Assembly (NCBI GenBank): GCA_029207755.1
Contig: JARCOQ010000110.1
Location: 161,861 to 225,860, forward strand
From: Chamaea fasciata
Taxonomy: Eukaryota; Chordata; Aves; Passeriformes; Sylviidae
Length of the DNA: 64,000 nt
Direction: 5' to 3'
Part shown: positions 1 to 8,728 of the stretch, piece after piece
Numbering within the stretch: the stretch's first letter is position 1
Layout: each line of letters opens with the position of its first letter
The notes under the pieces: model-generated
Databases searched by the model: none
What the model was told of the DNA's origin: nothing
Seen by the model: only the letters and a program-made list of their open reading frames with translations
Made by a program: the position numbers and the translations under genes

Positions 1-138
1 TGTGGCAGCTTGCATCTGGAAGAAATCCTGTTCCGTTCGGGATTGTAGGTGGCCGAGGCTAGGTGCCCGGCAGAGGGAGTTGGGCACAAATGATGGACTG
101 TTTCCAGCGGTAAGTAAAGTCAGCTGCCCAGGTGCCTG
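1..138 (+). repeat. Partial monomer at left edge
   Basis: The window opens inside a monomer, at the part reading TGTGGCAGCTTGCATCTGG. About 53 bases of its 5' end are missing. The array therefore continues to the left of the window. Confidence 0.95.
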
Positions 139-144
139 ATGTCA
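121..144 (+). promoter_or_regulatory. Conserved box: two E-boxes and a CRE-like octamer, representative copy
   Basis: CAGCTG (121-126) and CAGGTG (129-134) are two bases apart. TGATGTCA (137-144), one base from the CRE palindrome TGACGTCA, follows. This stretch, with the GTAAGTAAAGT before it, is the least variable part of the monomer by eye. Proteins of the bHLH, ZEB/Snail and bZIP classes are known for such sites. Whether any binds here is unknown. It could equally be conserved by recombination or by a satellite-binding protein. Confidence 0.4.
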
Positions 145-151
145 GTTTGTA

Positions 152-169
152 GGAGGCCTTTGGCCCTCC
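152..169 (+). repeat. Inverted repeat (hairpin element), representative copy
   Basis: GGAGGCC (152-158) and GGCCCTCC (162-169) can pair around a TTT loop with one bulged C. The element is present in most non-T monomers. The loop is short and the stem GC-rich. Confidence 0.7.
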
Positions 170-172
170 AAG

Positions 173-187
173 GGAAGCCAGGCTTCC
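173..187 (+). repeat. Perfect dyad GGAAGCC-A-GGCTTCC, representative copy
   Basis: Seven-base arms are separated by one base. The dyad is intact in monomers reading GGGAAGCCAGGCTTCC and broken in those reading GGGAAGCTAGTCTTCC, GGGAAACTAGTCTTCC or GGGAAGCAAGTCTTCC. It lies 3 bases after the GGCC hairpin. Confidence 0.75.
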
Positions 188-297
188 AGCTTGTGGCAGC
201 TTGCATCTGGAAGAAATCCTGTTCCGTTTGGGATTGTAGGTGGCCGAGGCCTGGTGCCCGGCAGAGGGAGTTGGGAACAAATGATGGCCTGTTTCCA

Positions 298-306
298 GGG
301 GTAAGT
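298..306 (+). other. 5' splice-site consensus, representative copy
   Basis: GGG|GTAAGT matches the intronic half of the U1 consensus perfectly. It is preserved in nearly every monomer on this strand only, within CCAGGGGTAAGTAAAG. Exceptions include GGGGTTAGTAAAG (4498, 8318), GGGGTAAGAAAAG (16144) and GGGGTATGTAAAG (18628). No convincing acceptor with a long pyrimidine tract accompanies it, so I do not claim exons. Confidence 0.55.
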
Positions 307-902
307 AAAGTCAACTGCCCAGGTGCCTGATGTCAGTTTGTAGGAGGCCTTTGGCCCTTCAAGGGAAACTAGTCTTCCAGTTTGTGGCAGCTTGCATCTG
401 GAAGAAATCCTGATCCGATGGGGATTGCAGGTAGCCAAGGCCACGTGCCCGGCAGAGGGAGTTGGGCACAAATGATGGCCTGTTTCCAGGGGTAAGTAAT
501 GTCAGCTGCCCAGGTGCCCGATGTCAGTTTGTAGGAGGCCTTTGGCCCTCCAAGGGAAGCAAGTCTTCCAGTTTGTGGCAGCTTGCATCTGGAAGAAATC
601 CTGTTCCGTTCTGGATTGTAGGTGGCCGAGGCCAGGTGCCCGGCAGATGGAGTTGGGCACAAATGATGGCCTGTTTCCAGGGGTAAGTAAAGTCACCTGC
701 CCAGGTGCCTGATGTCAGTTTGTAGCAGGCCTTTGGCCCGCTAAGGGAAGGTAGTCTTCCAGTTTGTGGCAGCTTGCATCGCGAAGAAATCCTGTTCCGT
801 TCGGGATTGTAGGTGGCCAAGGCCAGGTGCCCGGCAGAGGGAGTTGGGCACAAATGATGGCCTGTTTCCAGGGGTAAGTAAAGTCAGCTGCCCAGGTGCC
901 TG

Positions 903-1092
903 ATGTCAGTTTGCAGATGGCAATTGTTCCTCCATGGGAAGCCAGGCTTCCAGCTTGTGGCAGCTTGCATCTGGAAGAAATCCTGTTCCGTTCGGGATTG
1001 TAGGTGCCGAGGCTAGGTGCCCGGCAGAGTGAGTTGGGCACAAATGATGGACTGTTTCCAGGGGTAAGTAAAGTCAGCTGCCCAGGTGCCTG
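903..1092 (+). repeat. CAATTG subtype monomer (type T)
   Basis: The first part of the monomer reads GCAGATGGCAATTGTTCC instead of GTAGGAGGCCTTTGGCCC, while the rest is ordinary. The block change removes the StuI site and the GGCC hairpin and creates a CAATTG palindrome. About sixty monomers share it in all blocks, for example 2431, 3003, 7011, 11212, 17895, 30687, 42328, 46721, 56077 and 63143. This copy also lacks one G in GTAGGTGCCGAGG, making it 190 bp. Confidence 0.88.
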
Positions 1093-3383
1093 ATGTCAGT
1101 TTGTAGGAGGCCTTTGGCCCTCCATGGGAAGCCAGGCTTCCAGCTTGTGGCAGCTTGCATCTGGAAGAAATCCTGTTCCGTTCGGGATTGTAGGTGGCCG
1201 AGGACTGGTGCCCGGCAGAGGGAGTTGGGCACAAAGGGTGGCCTGTTTCCAGGGGTAAGTAAAGTCACCTGCCCAGGTGCCTGATTTCAGTTTGTAGCAG
1301 GCCTTTGGCCCGCTAAGGGAAACTAGTCTTCCAGTTTGTGGCAGCTTGCATCTGGAAGAAATCCTGCTCCGTTCTGGATTGTAGGTGGCCGAGGCCAGGT
1401 GCCCGGCAGAGGGAGTTGGGCACATAGGATGGCCTGTTTCCAGGGGAGTAAGTAAAGTCAGCTGCCCAGGTGCCTGATGTCAGTTGGCAGATGGCAATTG
1501 TTCCTCCATGGGAAGCCAGGCTTCCAGCTTGTGGCAGCTTGCATCTGGAAGAAATCCTGTTCCGTTCAGGATTGTAGGTGGCCGAGGCTAGGTGCCCGGC
1601 AGTGGGAGTTGGGGCACAAATGATGGACTGTTTCAGGGGTAAGTAAAGTCAGCTGCCCAGGTGCCTGATGTCAGTTTGTAGGAGGCCTTTGGCCCTCCAA
1701 GGGAAGCCAGGCTTCCAGCATGTGGCTGCTTGCATCTGGAAGAAATCCTGTTCCGTTTGGGATTGTAGTTGGCCGAGGCCAGGTGCCCGGCAGAGGGAGT
1801 TGGTCACAAATGATGGCCTGTTTCCAGAGGTAAGTAAAGTCAACTGCCCAGGTGCCTGATGTCAGTTTGTAGGAGGCCTTTGGCCCTTCAAGGGAAACTA
1901 GTCTTCCAGTTTGTGGCAGCTTGCATCTGGAAGAAATCCTGATCCGATGGGGATTGCAGGTAGCCAAGGCCACGTGCCCGGCAGAGGGAGTTGGGCACAA
2001 ATGATGGCCTGTTTCCAGGGGTAAGTAAAGTCAGCTGCCCAGGTGCCTGATGTCAGTTTGTAGGAGGCCTTTGGCCGTCCAAGAGCAGCCAGGCTTCCGG
2101 CTTGTGGCAGCTTGCATCTTGAAAAATCCTGTTCCGTTTGGGATCGTAGGTGGCCGAGGCCTGGTGCCTCGCTAAGGGAGTTGGGAACAAAGGATGGCCT
2201 GTTTCCAGGGGTAAGTAAAGTCAGCTGCCCAGGTGCCTGATGTCAGTTTGTAGGAGGCCTTTGGCCCTCCAAGGGAAGCAAGTCTTCCAGTTTGTGGCAG
2301 CTTGCATCGCGAAGAAATCCTGTTCCGTTCGGGATTGTAGGTGGCCAAGGCCAGGTGCCCGGCAGAGGGAGTTGGGCACAAATGATGGCCTGTTTCCAGG
2401 GGTAAGTAAAGTCAGCTGCCCAGGTGCCTGATGTCAGTTTGCAGATGGCAATTGTTCCTCCATGGGAAGCCAGGCTTCCAGCTTGTGGCAGCTTGCATCT
2501 GGAAGAAATCCTGTTCCGTTCGGGATTGTAGGTGCCGAGGCTAGGTGCCCGGCAGAGTGAGTTGGGCACAAATGATGGACTGTTTCCAGGGGTAAGTAAA
2601 GTCAGCTGCCCAGGTGCCTGATGTCAGTTTGTAGGAGGCCTTTGGCCCTCCATGGGAAGCCAGGCTTCCAGCTTGTGGCAGCTTGCATCTGGAAGAAATC
2701 CTGTTCCGTTTGGGATTGTAGGTGGCCGAGGCCTGGTGCCCGGCAGAGGGAGTTGGGCACAAATGATGGCCTGTTTCCAGGGGTAAGTAAAGTCAGCTGC
2801 CCAGGTGCCTGATGTCAGTTTGTAGGAGGCCTTTGGCCCTTCAAGGGAAACTAGTCTTCCAGTTTGTGGCAGCTTGCATCTGGAAGAAATCCTGATGCAT
2901 TCGGGATTGTAGGTGGCCGAGGCCAGGTGCCCGGCAGAGGGAGTTGGGCACAAATGATGGCCTGTTTCCAGGGGTAAGTAAAGTCAGCTGCCCAGGTGCC
3001 TGATGTCAGTTTGCAGATGGCAATTGTTCCTCCATGGGAAGCCAGGCTTCCAGCTTGTGGCAGCTTGCATCTGGAAGAAATCCTGTTCCGTTCGGGATTG
3101 TAGGTGGCCGAGGCTAGGTGCCCGGCAGAGGGAGTTGGGCACAAATGATGGCCTGTTTCCAGGGGTAAGTAAAGTCAGCTTCCCAGGTGCCTGATGTCAG
3201 TTTGTAGGAGGCGTTTGGCCCTCCATGGGAAGCCACGCTTCCAGCTTGTGGCAGCTTGCATCTGGAACAAATCCTGTTCCGTTTGGGATTGTAGGTGGCC
3301 GAGGCCTGGTGCCCGGCAGAGGGAGTTGGGCACAAATGATGGCCTGTTCCAGGTGTAAGTAAAGTCAGCTGCCCAGGTGCCTG

Positions 3384-5673
3384 ATGTCAGTTTGTAGGAG
3401 GCTTTTGGCCCTTCAAGGGAAACTAGTCTTCCAGTTTGTGGCAGCTTGCATCTGGAAGAAATCCTGATCCGATCGGGATTGCAGGTAACCAAGGCCACGC
3501 GCCCGGCAGAGGGAGTTGGGCACAAATGATGGCCTGTTTCCAGGGGTAAGTAAAGTCAGCTTCCCAGGTGACTGATGTCAGTTTGTAGGAGGCCTTTGGC
3601 CCTCCATGGGAAGCCAGGCTTCCGGCTTGTGGCAGCTTGCATGTTGAAGAAATCCTGTTCCGTTTGGGATCGTAGGTGGCCGAGGCCTGGTGCCTGGCTA
3701 AGGGAGTTGGGAACAAAGGATGGCATGTTTCCAGGGGTAAGTAAAGTCAGCTGCCCAGGTGCCTGATGTCAGTTTGTAGGAGGCCTTTGGCCCTCCAAGG
3801 GAAGCAAGTCTTCCAGTTTGTGGCAGCTTGCATCTGGAAGAAATCCTGTTCCATTCGGGATTGTAGGTGGCCGAGGCCAGGTGCCTGGCAGAGGGAGTTG
3901 GGCACAAATGATGGCCTGTTCCAGGTGTAAGTAAAGTCAGCTGCCCAGGTGCCTGATGTCAGTTTGTAGGAGGCTTTTGGCCCTTCAAGGGAAACTAGTC
4001 TTCCAGTTTGTGGCAGCTTGCATCTGGAAGAAATCCTGATCCGATCGGGATTGCAGGTAACCAAGGCCACGCGCCCGGCAGAGGGAGTTGGGCACAAATG
4101 ATGGCCTGTTTCCAGGGGTAAGTAAAGTCAGCTGCCCAGGTGCCTGATGTCAGTTTGTAGGAGGCCTTTGGCCCTCCATGGGAAGCCAGGCTTCCGGCTT
4201 GTGGCAGCTTGCATCTTGAAGAAATCCTGTTCCGTTTGGGATCGTAGGTGGCCGAGGCCTGGTGCCTGGCTAAGGGAGTTGGGAACAAAGGATGGCATGT
4301 TTCCAGGGGTAAGTAAAGTCAGCTGCCCAGGTGCCTGATGTCAGTTTGTAGGAGGCCTTTGGCCCTCCAAGGGAAGCAAGTCTTCCAGTTTGTGGCAGCT
4401 TGCATCTGGAAGAAATCCTGTTCCATTCGGGATTGTAGTTGGCCGAGGCCAGGTGCCTGGCAGAGGGAGTTGGGCACAAATGATGGCCTGTTTCCAGGGG
4501 TTAGTAAAGTCAGCTGCCCAGGTGCCTGGTGTCAGTTTGTAGGAGGCCTTTGGCCCTCCAAGGGAAGCCAGGCTTCCTGCTTGTGGCAGCTTGCATCTGG
4601 AAGAAATCCTGTTCCGTTTGGGATTGTAGGTGGCCGAGGCCTGGTGCCCGGCAGAGGGAGTTGGGCACAAATGATGGCCTGTTTCCAGGGGTAAGTAAAG
4701 TCAGCTGCCCAGGTGCCTGATGTCAGTTTGTAGCAGGCCTTTGGCCCGCTAAGGGAAGCTAGTCTTCCAGTTTGTGGCAGCTTGCATCTGGAAGAAATCC
4801 TGTTCGGTTCGGGATTGTAGGTGGCCGAGGCCAGGTGCCCGGCAGAGGGAGTTGGGCAGAAATGATGGCCTGTTTCCAGGGGTAAGTAAAGTCAGATGCC
4901 CAGGTGCCTCATGTCAGTTTGCATATGGCAATTGTTCCTCCATGGGAAGCCAGGCTTCCAGCTTGTGGCAGCTTGCATCTGGAAGAAATCCTGTTCCGTT
5001 CGGCATTGTAGGTGTCCGAGGCTAGGTGCCCGGCAGAGGGAGTTGGGCACAAATGATGGCCTGTTCCAGGTGTAAGTAAAGTCAGCTGCCCAGGTGCCTG
5101 ATGTCAGTTTGTAGGAGGCTTTTGGCCCTTCAAGGGAAACTAGTCTTCCAGTTTGTGGCAGCTTGCATCTGGAAGAAATCCTGATCCGATCGGGATTGCA
5201 GGTAACCAAGGCCACGCGCCCGGCAGAGGGAGTTGGGCACAAATGATGGCCTGTTTCCAGGGGTAAGTAAAGTCAGCTGACCAGGTGCCTGATGTCAGTT
5301 TGTAGGAGGCCTTTGGCCCTCCATGGGAAGCCAGGCTTCCGGCTTGTGGCAGCTTGCATCTTGAAGAAATCCTGTTCCGTTTGGGATCGTAGGTGGCCGA
5401 GGCCTGGTGCCTGGCTAAGGGAGTTGGGAACAAAGGATGGCCTGTTTCCAGGGGTAAGTAAAGTCAGCTGCCCAGGTGCCTGATGTCAGTTTGTAGGAGG
5501 CCTTTGGCCCTCCAAGGGAAGCAAGTCTTCCAGTTTGTGGCAGCTTGCATCTGGATGAAATCCTGTTCCGTTCTGGATTGTAGGTGGCCGAGGCCAGGTG
5601 CCCGGCAGAGGGAGTTGGGCACAAAGGATGGCCTGTTTCCAGGGGTAAGTAAAGTCAGCTGCCCAGGTGCCTG
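3384..5673 (+). repeat. 3-monomer (572-bp) sub-repeat, three copies
   Basis: A triplet of subtypes occurs at 3384-3955, 3956-4528 and 5101-5673. The first member has GGCTTTTGGCCC with GATCCGATCGGG and GGTAACC. The second has GCTTCCGGCTTG, a TTGAAGAAA change, GGGATCGTAGG and GCCTGGCTAAGG. The third has AAGGGAAGCAAGTC. Three unrelated monomers (4529-5100) separate the second and third copies. The monomers just before the second and third triplets (3194-3383, 4911-5100) share a one-base-short GCCTGTTCCAGGTGTAAG tail, which extends the shared order by part of a monomer. Confidence 0.8.
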
Positions 5674-6628
5674 ATGTCAGTTTGTAGGAGGCCTTTGGCC
5701 CTCCATGGGAAGCTAGTCTTCCAGTTTGTGGCAGCTTGCATCTGGAAGAAATCCTGTTCCGTTCAATATTGTAGGTGGCTGAGGCCAGGTGCCTGGCAGA
5801 GGGAGTTGGGCACAAAGGATGGCCTGTTTCCAGGGGTAAGTAAAGTCAGCTGCCCAGGTGCCTGATGTCAGTTTGCAGAAGGCAATTGTTCCTCCATGGG
5901 AAGCCAGGCTTCCAGCTTGTGGCAGCTGGCATCTGGAAGAAATCCTGTTCCGTTCGGGATTGTAGGTGGCCGAGGCTAGGTGCCTGGCAGAGGGAGTTGG
6001 GCACAAATGATGGCCTGTTTTTAGGGGTAAGTAAAGTCAGCTGCCCAGGTGCCTGATGTCAGTTTGTAGGAGGCCTTTGGCCCTCCAAGGGAAGCCAGGC
6101 TTCCAGCTTGTGGCAGCTTGCATCTGGAAGAAATCCTGTTCCGTTCGGGATTGTAGGTGGCCGAGGCCTGGTGCCCGATAGAGGGAGTTGGGCACAAATG
6201 ATGGCCTGTTTCCCGGGGTAAGTAAAGTCAGCTGCCCAGGTGCCTGATGTCAGTTTGCAGATGGCAATTGTTCCTCCATGGGAAGCCAGGCTTCCAGCTT
6301 GTGGCAGCTTGCATCTGGAAGAAATCCTGTTCCGTTCGGGATTGTAGGTGGCCGAGGCCTGGTGCCCGGCAGAGGGACTTGGGCACAAATGATGGCCTGT
6401 TTCCAGGGGTAAGTAAAGTCAGCTGCCCAGGTGCCTGATGTCAGTTTTTTGCAGGCCTTTGGCCCTTCAAGGGAAACTAGTCTTCCAGTTTGTGGCAGCT
6501 TGCATCTGGAAGAAATCCTGTTCCGTTTGGGATTGTAGGTGGCCGAGGCCTGGTGCCCGGCAGAGGGAGTTGGGCACAAATGATGGCCTGTTTCCAGGGG
6601 TAAGTAAAGTCAGCTGCCCAGGTGCCTG

Positions 6629-6819
6629 ATGTCAGTTTGTAGGAGGCCTTTGGCCCGCTAAGGGAAGGTAGTCTTCCAGTTCAAGAGAGCTTGCATCTGG
6701 AAGAAATCCTGTTCCGTTCGGGATTGTAGGTGGCCGAGGCCAGGTGCCCGGCAGAGGGAGTTGGGTAGAAAGGATGGCCTGTTTTCAGGGGTAAGTAAAG
6801 TCAGCTGCCCAGGTGCCTG
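6629..6819 (+). repeat. TCAAGAGAG marker monomer of family A
   Basis: At 6681 the standard TTTGTGGCAGCTTGC reads TTCAAGAGAGCTTGC, a tight cluster of changes seen only in family A. The same cluster starts at 9736, 10882, 13554, 28066, 31500, 37227 and 40852. The spacings are 3055, 1146, 2672, 14512, 3434, 5727 and 3625. All eight monomers also carry CCGCTAAGGGAAGGTAG and a GTAGAA(A/T)GGATGG tail with GTTTTCAGG. They count higher-order units directly. None occurs in blocks B, C or the left block. Confidence 0.9.
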
Positions 6820-7583
6820 ATGTCAGTTTGTAGGAGGCCTTTGGCCCTCCATGGGAAGCTAGTCTTCCAGTTTGTGGCAGCTTGCATCTGGAAGAAATCC
6901 TTTTTCGTTTGCGATTGTAGGTGGTTGAGGCCAGGTGCCTGGCAGAGGGAGTTGGGCAAAAAGGATGGCCTGTTTCCAGGGGTAAGTAAAGTCAGCTGCC
7001 GAGGTGCCTGATGTCAGTTTGCAGATGGCAATTGTTCCTCCATGGGAAGCCAGGCTTCCAGCTTGTGGCAGCTTGCATCTGGAAGAAATCCTGTTCCGTT
7101 CGGGATTGTAGATGGCCAAGGCAAGGTGCCTGGCAGAGGGAGTTGGGCACAAATGATGGCCTGTTTCCAGGCGTAAGTAAAGTCAGCTGCCCAGGTGCCT
7201 GATGTTAGTTTGTAGGAGGCCTTTGGCCCTCCAAGGGAAGCCAGGCTTCCAGCTTGTGGCAGCTTGCATCTGGAAGAAATCCTGTTCCGTTTGGGATTGT
7301 AGGTGGCCGAGGCCTGGTGCCCGGCAGAGGGAGTTGGGCACAAATGATGACCTGTTTCCAGGGGTAAGTAAAGTCAGCTGCCCAGGTGCCTGATGTCAGT
7401 TTGTAGGAGGCCTTTGGCCCTTCAAGGGAAACTAGTCTTCCAGTTTGTGGCAGCTTGCATCTGGAAGAAATCCTGATCCGATCGGGATTGCAGGTGGCCA
7501 AGGCCACGTGCCCGGCAGAGGGAGTTGGGCACAAATGATGGCCTGTTTCCAGGGGTAAGTAAAGTCAGCTGCCCAGGTGCCTG

Positions 7584-7774
7584 ATGTCAGTTTGTAGGAG
7601 GCCTTTGGCCCTTCAAGGGAAACTAGTCTTCCAGTTTGTGGCAGCTTGCATCTGGAAGAAATCCTGATCCGATCGGGATTGCAGGTGGCCAAGGCCACGT
7701 GCCCAGCAGAGGGAGTTGGGCACAAATGATGGCCTGTTTCCAGGGGTAAGTAAAGTCAGCTGCCCAGGTGCCTG
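7584..7774 (+). repeat. GATCCGATCGGG subtype monomer
   Basis: The centre reads GATCCGATCGGGATTGCAGG instead of GTTCCGTTCGGGATTGTAGG, making a perfect CCGATCGG palindrome at 7669-7676. Downstream GGCCAAGGCCACGTGCC contains a CACGTG E-box at 7696-7701, and CCAGCAGAGGGAG at 7703-7715 resembles the CTCF core. The subtype occurs singly or in pairs (7393 and 7584; 11594 and 11785; 14266 and 14457; 28778 and 28969; 32212 and 32403) and is found in all blocks up to about 47.2 kb. Confidence 0.85.
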
Positions 7775-7964
7775 ATGTCAGTTTGTAGGAGGCCTTTGGC
7801 CCTCCATGGGAAGCCATTCTTCCTGCTTGTGGCTGCTTGCATCTCAAGAAATCCTGTTCCGTTCGGGATTGTAGGTGGCCGAGGCCTGCTGCCCGGCAGA
7901 GGGAGTTGGGCACAAAGGATGGCCTGTTTCCAGGGGTAAGTAAAGTCAGCTGCCCAGGTGCTTG
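7775..7964 (+). repeat. 190-bp CATCTCAAG subtype monomer
   Basis: CATCTGGAAGAAATCC is replaced by CATCTCAAGAAATCC, a one-base deletion with adjacent change, accompanied by TTCCTGCTTGTGGCTGC and GCCTGCTGCCCGG. Copies lie near 11976, 14648, 17132, 19232, 24196, 29160, 43667, 45767, 51113 and 52640. This inherited deletion accounts for several higher-order periods being one base short of a multiple of 191. Confidence 0.85.
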
Positions 7965-8728
7965 ATGTCAGTTTGAAGGAGGCCTTTGGCCCTCCAAGGG
8001 AAGCAAGTCTTCCAGTTTGTGGCAGCTTGCATCTGGAAGAAATCCTGTTCCGTTCTGGATTGTAGGTGGCAGAGGCCAGGTGCCCGGCAGAGGGAGTTGG
8101 GCACAAAGGATGGCCTGTTTCCAGGGGTAAGTAAAGTCAGCTGCCCAGGTGCCTGATGTCAGTTTGTAGGAGGCCTTTGGCCCTTCTAGGGAAACTAGTC
8201 TTCCAGTTTGTGGAACCTTGCATCTGGAAGAAATCCTGTTCCGTTCGGGATTGTAGGTGGCCGAGGCCAGGTGCCCGGCAGAGGGAGTTGGGCACAAATG
8301 ATGGCCTGCTTCCAGGGGTTAGTAAAGTCAGCTGCCCAGGTGCCTGGTGTCAGTTTGTAGGAGGCCTTTGGCCCTCCAAGGGAAGCCAGGCTTCCTGCTT
8401 GTGGCAGCTTGCATCTGGAAGAAATCCTGTTCCGTTTGGGATTGTAGGTGGCCGTGGCCAGGTGCCCGGCTGAGGGAGTTGGGCACAAAGGATGGCCTGT
8501 TTCCAGGGGTAAGTAAAGTCACCTGCCCAGGTGCCTGATGTCAGTTTGTAGGAGGCCTTTGGCCCTCCATGGGAAGGTAGTCTTCCAGTTTGTGGCAGCT
8601 TGCATCTGGAAGAAATCCTGTTTCGTTTGCGATTGTAGGTGGCCGAGGCCAGGTGCCCGGCAGAGGGAGTTGGGCACAAAGGATGGCCTGTTTCCAGGGG
8701 TAAGTAAAGTCAGCTGCCCAGGTGCCTG

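Larger units (their letters stand above)
139..329 (+). repeat. Reference monomer (common subtype P), 191 bp
   Basis: This is a full-length copy of the commonest subtype, useful as a phase reference. I count A38 C42 G65 T46, which is 56% GC with G well above C on this strand. It has only three CpG against about 14 expected from base composition. From 5' to 3' it holds a hairpin-forming GGAGGCC/GGCC(C)TCC element, a perfect GGAAGCC-A-GGCTTCC dyad, AGCTTG twice in direct order, a CpG-bearing central part, then a conserved tail with GGGGTAAGT, two E-box hexamers (the CAGCTG is CAACTG in this copy) and TGATGTCA running into the next monomer. StuI (AGGCCT) cuts here at 154-159. PvuII (CAGCTG) cuts most monomers once. 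Confidence 0.93.
139..3193 (+). repeat. Left block, degenerate 8-monomer higher-order repeat
   Basis: Two successive 8-monomer units start at 139 and 1668. Monomers at 139 and 330 correspond to 1668 and 1859 (offset 1529). Both second members share the rare GATCCGATGGGG and GGTAGCC variants. Monomers at 903 and 1093 correspond to 2431 and 2621 (offset 1528), and both 903 and 2431 carry the same one-base deletion in GTAGGTGCCGAGG. The pairs 521/2050 and 1284/2812 do not match, so the unit is degenerate or mosaic. A weaker third unit continues from 3194. Confidence 0.75.
5674..8728 (+). repeat. Family A higher-order repeat, copy A1 (16 monomers, 3055 bp)
   Basis: This is the first complete family A unit. 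It opens with a monomer whose CpG-bearing centre reads TTCAATATTG and is followed by a monomer with CAGAAGGCAATTG and TTTTTAGGGG. It includes the TCAAGAGAG marker monomer (6629-6819), the CTTTTTCGTTTGCG monomer (6820), two consecutive GATCCGATCGGG monomers (7393, 7584) and one 190-bp CATCTCAAG monomer. That last monomer explains why the unit is 3055 rather than 3056 bp. The order repeats from 8729 at offset 3055 as far as the monomer at 10257. Confidence 0.9.

Noticed and set aside
83..105. CENP-B box
   Set aside because: The centre TTCCGTTCGGGA shares CGGGA with the box, but the TTCG, A and CGGG positions of the 17-bp consensus do not line up in either orientation.
220..300. G-quadruplex potential in the G-rich strand
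   Set aside because: Runs of three G are too few and too far apart within a monomer for a standard four-run motif.
280..306. Microexon between TTTCCAG and GGGGTAAGT
   Set aside because: The supposed acceptor lacks an adequate pyrimidine tract and the intervening exon would be about two bases. Only the donor-like motif stands.
139..330. 63-codon plus-strand frame repeated in most monomers
   Set aside because: Frame rotates every monomer, stops and start losses are frequent (ATG to GTG, GTTTTT variants), and substitutions fall at CpG sites rather than at synonymous positions.
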